DNA of 9,095 bases from Gammaproteobacteria bacterium (GTDB taxonomy: Bacteria > Pseudomonadota > Gammaproteobacteria > Pseudomonadales > Azotimanducaceae). Every line of letters starts with the position of its first letter. Position 1 is the stretch's first letter. The position numbers and the translations under genes are program-made. The notes under the pieces were generated by a model. It was not told where the DNA came from, ran no database searches, and saw only the letters and a program-made list of their open reading frames with translations. This document shows, in pieces, positions 5,891 through 9,095 of this stretch. The stretch is from contig QIDL01000003.1 in the NCBI GenBank assembly GCA_003228415.1, positions 1 to 9,095 of the forward strand. Reading direction: 5' to 3'.

Positions 5891-7078
5891 ATGCAGAAGG
5901 CTGAGCAGATACGGGTGCTGAAGGGACTGATGCAACACCTCGATGACGGCACAAACGTAGACGCCGGCGGGCAGGTGCGCAATCCGATGTCATCGTATAC
6001 CTGTAGCGACCTTGCAGTTCGCGAGTGGCAGGTGTTCTTCCAGGAATACCCGCAGTTGCTCGGACTGTCGGCCGATCTTCCTACCAATGGATCATTCTTT
6101 ACCAGCAGCGAACTCGGCAAACCCATCCTCTGCACACGGGATGAGGAAGGCGAGTTTCATGCGTTTTTCAATGTCTGCCGCCATCGCGGTACCATCGTCG
6201 AGAGTGAGGCGCGAGGCGAGAAATCACTGTTCAACTGTCCCTTTCATGCCTGGGGTTACAACCACAGTGGTGAACTCATTGCCGTGCCGAAGGAGCAACA
6301 ATTCGGACCTGTAGACAGGTCCTGCCACTCCTTGATCGCGCTTCCCGCGGTAGAGAAACACGGTCTGCTATGGGTGTCTGCGTCTCCCGAAAGCGAGTTC
6401 GATATTGACGCGCTCCTCGGCGACCTCGGCGACGAGTTGGCAGCCTGGAATCTCGATGCCGCGGTTCGGCATGGCAGCACCACGTACAAGACCGACATGA
6501 ACTGGAAGCTGGCCATCGATACTTTCGGCGAAACCTACCACTTCAACGTGCTGCATAAGGATTCCCTGGCTGCCGATTTCTATGGCAACGTCCAGCTTTA
6601 TGATACTTATGGGCGCAACCATCGAATGTCGCTGTGTCTGAAAAACATCGACACGTTGCGCCAACTCCCGGAAGATCAATGGCATGTATTACTCGGCTCG
6701 GCGCCAGTCTACTACCTGTTTCCCAACATCCAGATGGTAATGACGCCCGGCGGACCTATTCTCGTGCGGGTCTATCCGGAAGGCCCCAATCCACACCGAA
6801 GCTTTTCTGAGATCACCTTTTACCTCCATCCCAAAATCGAGATTCCCGGGCTGTCTAAGGTAGAGGATGTGGAAGCGTTTTTGACCGAACGGATGGAAGG
6901 TTTTGCTTCGGTCATCCAGACGGAGGACTACGTGGCGGCCGCCAGCAGTCACGAAGGCGCAGTAGCCGGAATCCAGGAGTATGCGACCTTTGGTCGCAAT
7001 GAACCGGCGTTACATCACTATCACAACACCTATCGAGAGGCTCTGGGCATGTCACCGCTGGAAGTGATCAGCAACTAG
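5891..7078 (+). CDS. Rieske non-haem iron aromatic-ring-hydroxylating-type oxygenase, alpha subunit
   Basis: 395-residue cytoplasmic oxygenase component that uses O2 and electrons from a reductase to hydroxylate or demethylate an organic substrate. Seen: Rieske [2Fe-2S] ligands Cys96-x-His98 and Cys116-x2-His119 ('NVCRHRG', 'NCPFHAWGY'), then the catalytic domain with 'NWKLAIDTFGETYHFNVLH' giving Fe(II) ligands His217 and His222, and a likely third ligand Asp346 in 'QTEDYV'. The acidic residue that bridges to a neighbouring Rieske centre is Glu214 rather than the Asp of naphthalene dioxygenase; as I recall, carnitine monooxygenase CntA also uses Glu. Length and domain order are normal. ATG 5891 follows GGGGGAGAG. 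No reductase, ferredoxin or beta subunit lies in the window, so it must borrow electron-transfer partners encoded elsewhere. The substrate cannot be named; quaternary-amine and aromatic substrates both fit. It is transcribed alone, convergent with the next gene. Confidence 0.93.
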   Translation: MQKAEQIRVLKGLMQHLDDGTNVDAGGQVRNPMSSYTCSDLAVREWQVFFQEYPQLLGLSADLPTNGSFFTSSELGKPILCTRDEEGEFHAFFNVCRHRGTIVESEARGEKSLFNCPFHAWGYNHSGELIAVPKEQQFGPVDRSCHSLIALPAVEKHGLLWVSASPESEFDIDALLGDLGDELAAWNLDAAVRHGSTTYKTDMNWKLAIDTFGETYHFNVLHKDSLAADFYGNVQLYDTYGRNHRMSLCLKNIDTLRQLPEDQWHVLLGSAPVYYLFPNIQMVMTPGGPILVRVYPEGPNPHRSFSEITFYLHPKIEIPGLSKVEDVEAFLTERMEGFASVIQTEDYVAAASSHEGAVAGIQEYATFGRNEPALHHYHNTYREALGMSPLEVISN

Positions 7079-7165
7079 GGAACCTCTTACAAATATCCTG
7101 CATTTCACTTTATGAAGCTATGGGCTTACCAACTGAAGCTCATGAGAAAGAAAGGTGCTCCAGTC

Positions 7166-7179
7166 AGCGCTTCAGCGCT
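7166..7179. repeat. Short hairpin at the end of the convergent 7172-7759 gene
   Basis: AGCGC-TTCA-GCGCT gives a perfect 5-bp stem with a tetraloop, and the minus-strand stop codon (7172-7174) lies in the loop. It lies at the junction of two convergent genes. There is no adjacent T-run on either strand, only a CTTTCTTTCTC stretch about 15 bases further on the minus strand, so terminator function is weakly supported. Confidence 0.25.
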
Positions 7180-7759
7180 CTGTCTTGACCGTCTCGGCTG
7201 GTAGCCCTGAGAGATAACGTTCGAGTTTTGGTCTCAGTTCAGCAGGCTCCAGAAAAGGAGCAACCTGCAGCAGAACCTCCTCCAGGTCGCCCCCGGAGTG
7301 AACAACGTGAGCAGCCCAGAGCATCGCCGACCGATGGCCGTTGCTATCGTGAATCAGAATTTTCTGGTCAGGATGACCGGCAATTTCACTTTCCAGCAGG
7401 ATGACGTTTTTGTAACCAGGTGCATTGCTCGAGGTGGGTATGTTGATCTGCTGTACTCCGATGTTCCGAAGGCTCCCCAGTTCGTCGTATACGCCTTCAT
7501 AGGGAAATCTGAGGTCAATCACTACACCGAAATCGGCTTGCGCTTCCAGGAGGTGGGATTTCGTTGGTATCACTCCCAGAAATATCAGTTCATCCACTTG
7601 CAGCAATTTTATGGCGGGAGCTTCGCTCTTGACAGGAGTCGCTTCGTTGGCAATGGCGAACGTGGGTCCAATGACCAACAGAAAGCTGATAATCAGCTGT
7701 ATGACGTCGTGTAGCTTCCCTGGGAATCGAGTGATTCTCGAAGATTCGCACTTGCTCAT
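7172..7759 (-). CDS. Exported DUF442/dual-specificity-phosphatase-like protein with catalytic Cys replaced (pseudophosphatase)
   Basis: 195 residues. Seen: a basic N-terminus, a hydrophobic run at about 19-37 ('VIQLIISFLLVIGPTFAIA') with a plausible signal-peptidase site after AIA, then a phosphatase-like domain (about 50-165). The pattern 'FLGVIPTKSHLLEAQADFGV' (60-79) with 'VIDLR' (80-84) and 'INIPTSS' (105-111) matches the bacterial phosphatase-like fold of the DUF442/BLH type. The P-loop reads 'ILIHDSNGHRSAMLW' (134-148), aligning with the family pattern HCxSGxRxGALW as I remember it: Arg143 is kept but the nucleophilic Cys is Asp138 (codon GAT). Catalysis by the usual cysteinyl-phosphate route is therefore impossible; a binding or scaffold role, or altered chemistry, is inferred. 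The ATG at 7759 has only a weak Shine-Dalgarno, but I see no better in-frame start before the signal peptide. It lies 124 bp downstream of the DUF1330-like gene on the same strand. Confidence 0.75.
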   Translation of the reverse strand: MSKCESSRITRFPGKLHDVIQLIISFLLVIGPTFAIANEATPVKSEAPAIKLLQVDELIFLGVIPTKSHLLEAQADFGVVIDLRFPYEGVYDELGSLRNIGVQQINIPTSSNAPGYKNVILLESEIAGHPDQKILIHDSNGHRSAMLWAAHVVHSGGDLEEVLLQVAPFLEPAELRPKLERYLSGLPAETVKTER

Positions 7760-7792
7760 GTACAGGACTCTGTAAGTGTGATCGTGGCTTCC

Positions 7793-7819
7793 AGCCCTTT
7801 GAACAGTGATTCGAGGGCT
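7793..7819. repeat. Inverted repeat in the 124-bp leader of the pseudophosphatase gene
   Basis: AGCCCT (7793-7798) and AGGGCT (7814-7819) are perfect 6-bp arms around 15 bases, with a possible inner GAA/TTC pairing. The gap 7760-7883 otherwise shows no ORF or clear promoter. No T-run follows, so it looks more like an intercistronic hairpin than a terminator. Confidence 0.25.
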
Positions 7820-7883
7820 ACCAGTCGTCGCTTCCGTTCGCTGTGCGATCGGCTATCGAGGAGACAACACAGGTTTCAACCGA

Positions 7884-8498
7884 CTAACGAGTTCGACCGA
7901 ACAACAAACCCACTATAACGAATACCAGGGCAAGTAGAAGTCTCGGATCACCAGCCGACATCCAGGGATCGGCTGGAAACGCGATAGTTTTCGCCATCGC
8001 CGCGATCTTGTATTCATGGGGCCCCTGGAAGTCCGGATTGGTGGCAATTTCCATCATGTCGCGGCGGCTTCGATACCGCATAAAAGCGGCCTGAGACCAT
8101 TTCTCAGCACCATCGATCCCCCACACATCCATCGATTCGGCAGCCGCAGCCCCGAAGATCACCGGATGACTGGCCCGGCTCAGCAGAGCCGGCCACATGT
8201 ATGCCATGTACCTGCCCAGCACCTGAGATGAAGATTCCGTCGGATCCACTCCAGGAACGGCAACTGGTGTCTCGTTGAGCTCGATGATATTCACCATGAC
8301 AAAATCATCACCACTGTCATTCTCCAGAAAGGTGCGCATCCGCTCTATGTCTTCGGAACCCGCCCCCCGGGATTCGATGAGAGAAACATAGCGAGAAATT
8401 TCCTCGTCGGAAAGCGGTCCACCGAACGAGGTATACCAGTAGAAAAACAATCCGTAGACAAAGGCCAGAACACCCCATACCATTTTTGCTCTATTCAC
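7884..8498 (-). CDS. DUF1330-like (dimeric alpha/beta-barrel) domain protein with membrane segments at both ends
   Basis: 204 residues. Seen: a membrane segment at about residues 7-24 ('VWGVLAFVYGLFFYWYTSF'), a soluble domain of about 160 residues, and a second membrane segment (about 186-200) near the C-terminus, followed by GRTR. With a basic N-terminus the soluble part should be periplasmic. Within it, 'DDFVMVNIIELNE' (64-76), 'GRYMAYMWPALLSRASHPVI' (95-114) and 'FMRYRSRRDMMEIATNPDF' (139-157) follow the ferredoxin-like strand-helix pattern of DUF1330 and related ABM-type domains, which act as small-molecule-binding or monooxygenase-like dimers; the assignment is by pattern only. GTG 8498-8496 is preceded by GGAGAAA at good spacing, which decides the start over the ATG five codons later. 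Only 15 bp separate it from the redox-type gene upstream, so they are probably co-transcribed. Its function is unknown. Confidence 0.72.
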   Translation of the reverse strand: MNRAKMVWGVLAFVYGLFFYWYTSFGGPLSDEEISRYVSLIESRGAGSEDIERMRTFLENDSGDDFVMVNIIELNETPVAVPGVDPTESSSQVLGRYMAYMWPALLSRASHPVIFGAAAAESMDVWGIDGAEKWSQAAFMRYRSRRDMMEIATNPDFQGPHEYKIAAMAKTIAFPADPWMSAGDPRLLLALVFVIVGLLFGRTR

Positions 8499-8513
8499 GA
8501 ATGTTTCTCCAAT

Positions 8514-9095
8514 TCACGATACGCGGCGTCTGCGTGCGGCCAACTCCAGTTTGATGTTTTTCCAGAGAAAGACAGGAAAGCCCAGCGGATTCTGTCCTAT
8601 TTTGCGTCGTAATAACCTTCGCATGTGCGGCGCTGCTTCATAGCTCCCTTCCTGTTGGCCATGGCCCATGTGCACCTTGAGAGCAGGCACTTCCATGGTC
8701 TCCAACTCGAGCTCGAGGGAAAAGTTCTCAGTTCTGGGCAGCATGCAGATCTGATCATCACAAGCCTGGTAACGTACAGTAACATCGACCGTTACGGTTC
8801 GCTGATCGAGCGGCCTGACTTCGCTTGCCAGCTCGCCTACAGCATAAAGGGGCATTACAAAATCTACGGTGCCGGACCAGATCGACAGAGTCACCTACTC
8901 GGATGACAACTCCAATGATGTCGTTTCCGGGCTCTCTAGAGGCAGGAATATCAGCCCTGCAGGACCGGTTACTTCAATTGAAACCGGCACCATTCCCTCC
9001 GGCGCTGGCGAGCCGTATATGTGCAGCCCATCGGCAAGTTCAAACCGTATCAGCAGCTTGCGGAGGACACCCTGGCGGATTGTGCAGCGACCACC
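8514..9095 (-). pseudogene. DsbD-N-like/redox-associated protein interrupted by an in-frame TAG (5' end beyond window)
   Basis: Read from base 9095, one frame runs to TGA 8516-8514 and is broken only by TAG at 8897-8895. Upstream part: 'RFELADGLHIYGSPAPEGMV' and 'PVSIEVTGPAGL'. Downstream part: 'IWSGTVDFVMPLYAV', 'VTVRYQACDDQICMLPRTE' and a basic tail ending RRRRVS. Both halves fit one domain of the thiol-disulfide interchange DsbD N-terminal type, including a Cys pair (CDDQIC) that in DsbD carries electrons. Relatives I recall fuse this domain behind a redoxin/AhpC-TSA domain, which would lie beyond the window. As read, translation would stop after LELSSE; the GTG just after the stop (8894-8892) could allow restart and would give a 126-residue fragment. 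A nonsense mutation (for example CAG to TAG), a sequencing error or readthrough are all possible; the rest of the frame is not decayed. It lies 15 bp upstream of the DUF1330-like gene. Confidence 0.65.

Noticed and set aside
7081..7150. Repeated GAAGCT copies considered as a repeat element
   Set aside because: Only two short copies with unequal flanks; within chance expectation.
7079..7171. Rho-independent terminator after the Rieske gene
   Set aside because: The only hairpin (7166-7179) is short and has no T-run directly after it on either strand.
7298..7714. 138-codon plus-strand open frame opposite the pseudophosphatase
   Set aside because: The minus-strand frame has a signal peptide and recognisable P-loop pattern; the plus frame has no family resemblance.

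Overview
The window reads as a chromosomal segment of a free-living Gram-negative bacterium, most likely an environmental gammaproteobacterium. This rests on the moderately high GC (estimated by eye), Shine-Dalgarno-led genes, a lipobox lipoprotein, TAXI-type binding proteins, a DUF1326/DUF2182 pair and a Rieske oxygenase. No protein is diagnostic of a genus, so the placement is an inference. There are no tRNA, rRNA, IS or CRISPR features, and no gap between genes exceeds 300 bases.

Left block (1-4241) is a solute-sensing cluster. A TAXI-type binding lipoprotein on the minus strand (1-740, 3' end outside the window) is divergent from a three-gene plus-strand operon. That operon encodes a periplasmic family-3 (amino-acid type) binding protein (969-1799), a TAXI binding protein anchored by two membrane segments with an ~85-residue cytoplasmic tail (1873-3147), and a double-Cache membrane sensor with no HAMP or output domain (3144-4241, GTGA overlap with the gene before). 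Four extracytoplasmic ligand-binding proteins therefore sit together with no permease, kinase, cyclase or methyl-accepting domain in view. The divergent gap holds an 11-bp-arm hairpin, a good sigma70-like promoter and a second inverted repeat near the expected transcription start.

Middle block (4273-7078) has a translationally coupled minus-strand pair: a cysteine-rich DUF1326 protein and a polytopic DUF2182 membrane protein. It is divergent from a plus-strand Rieske non-haem iron oxygenase alpha subunit that has no adjacent reductase.

Right block (7172-9095) is all minus strand. In transcription order it holds a redox-type protein with a DsbD-N-like domain (5' end outside the window) interrupted by one in-frame amber codon, then 15 bp later a DUF1330-like domain protein anchored at both ends, and then, after a 124-bp gap, an exported DUF442/dual-specificity-phosphatase-like protein whose catalytic Cys is replaced by Asp.

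The best candidates for something undescribed are the transporter-less TAXI / family-3 / dCache cassette and the exported pseudophosphatase. The amber codon at 8895-8897 should be checked as a true pseudogene versus a sequence error or recoding.
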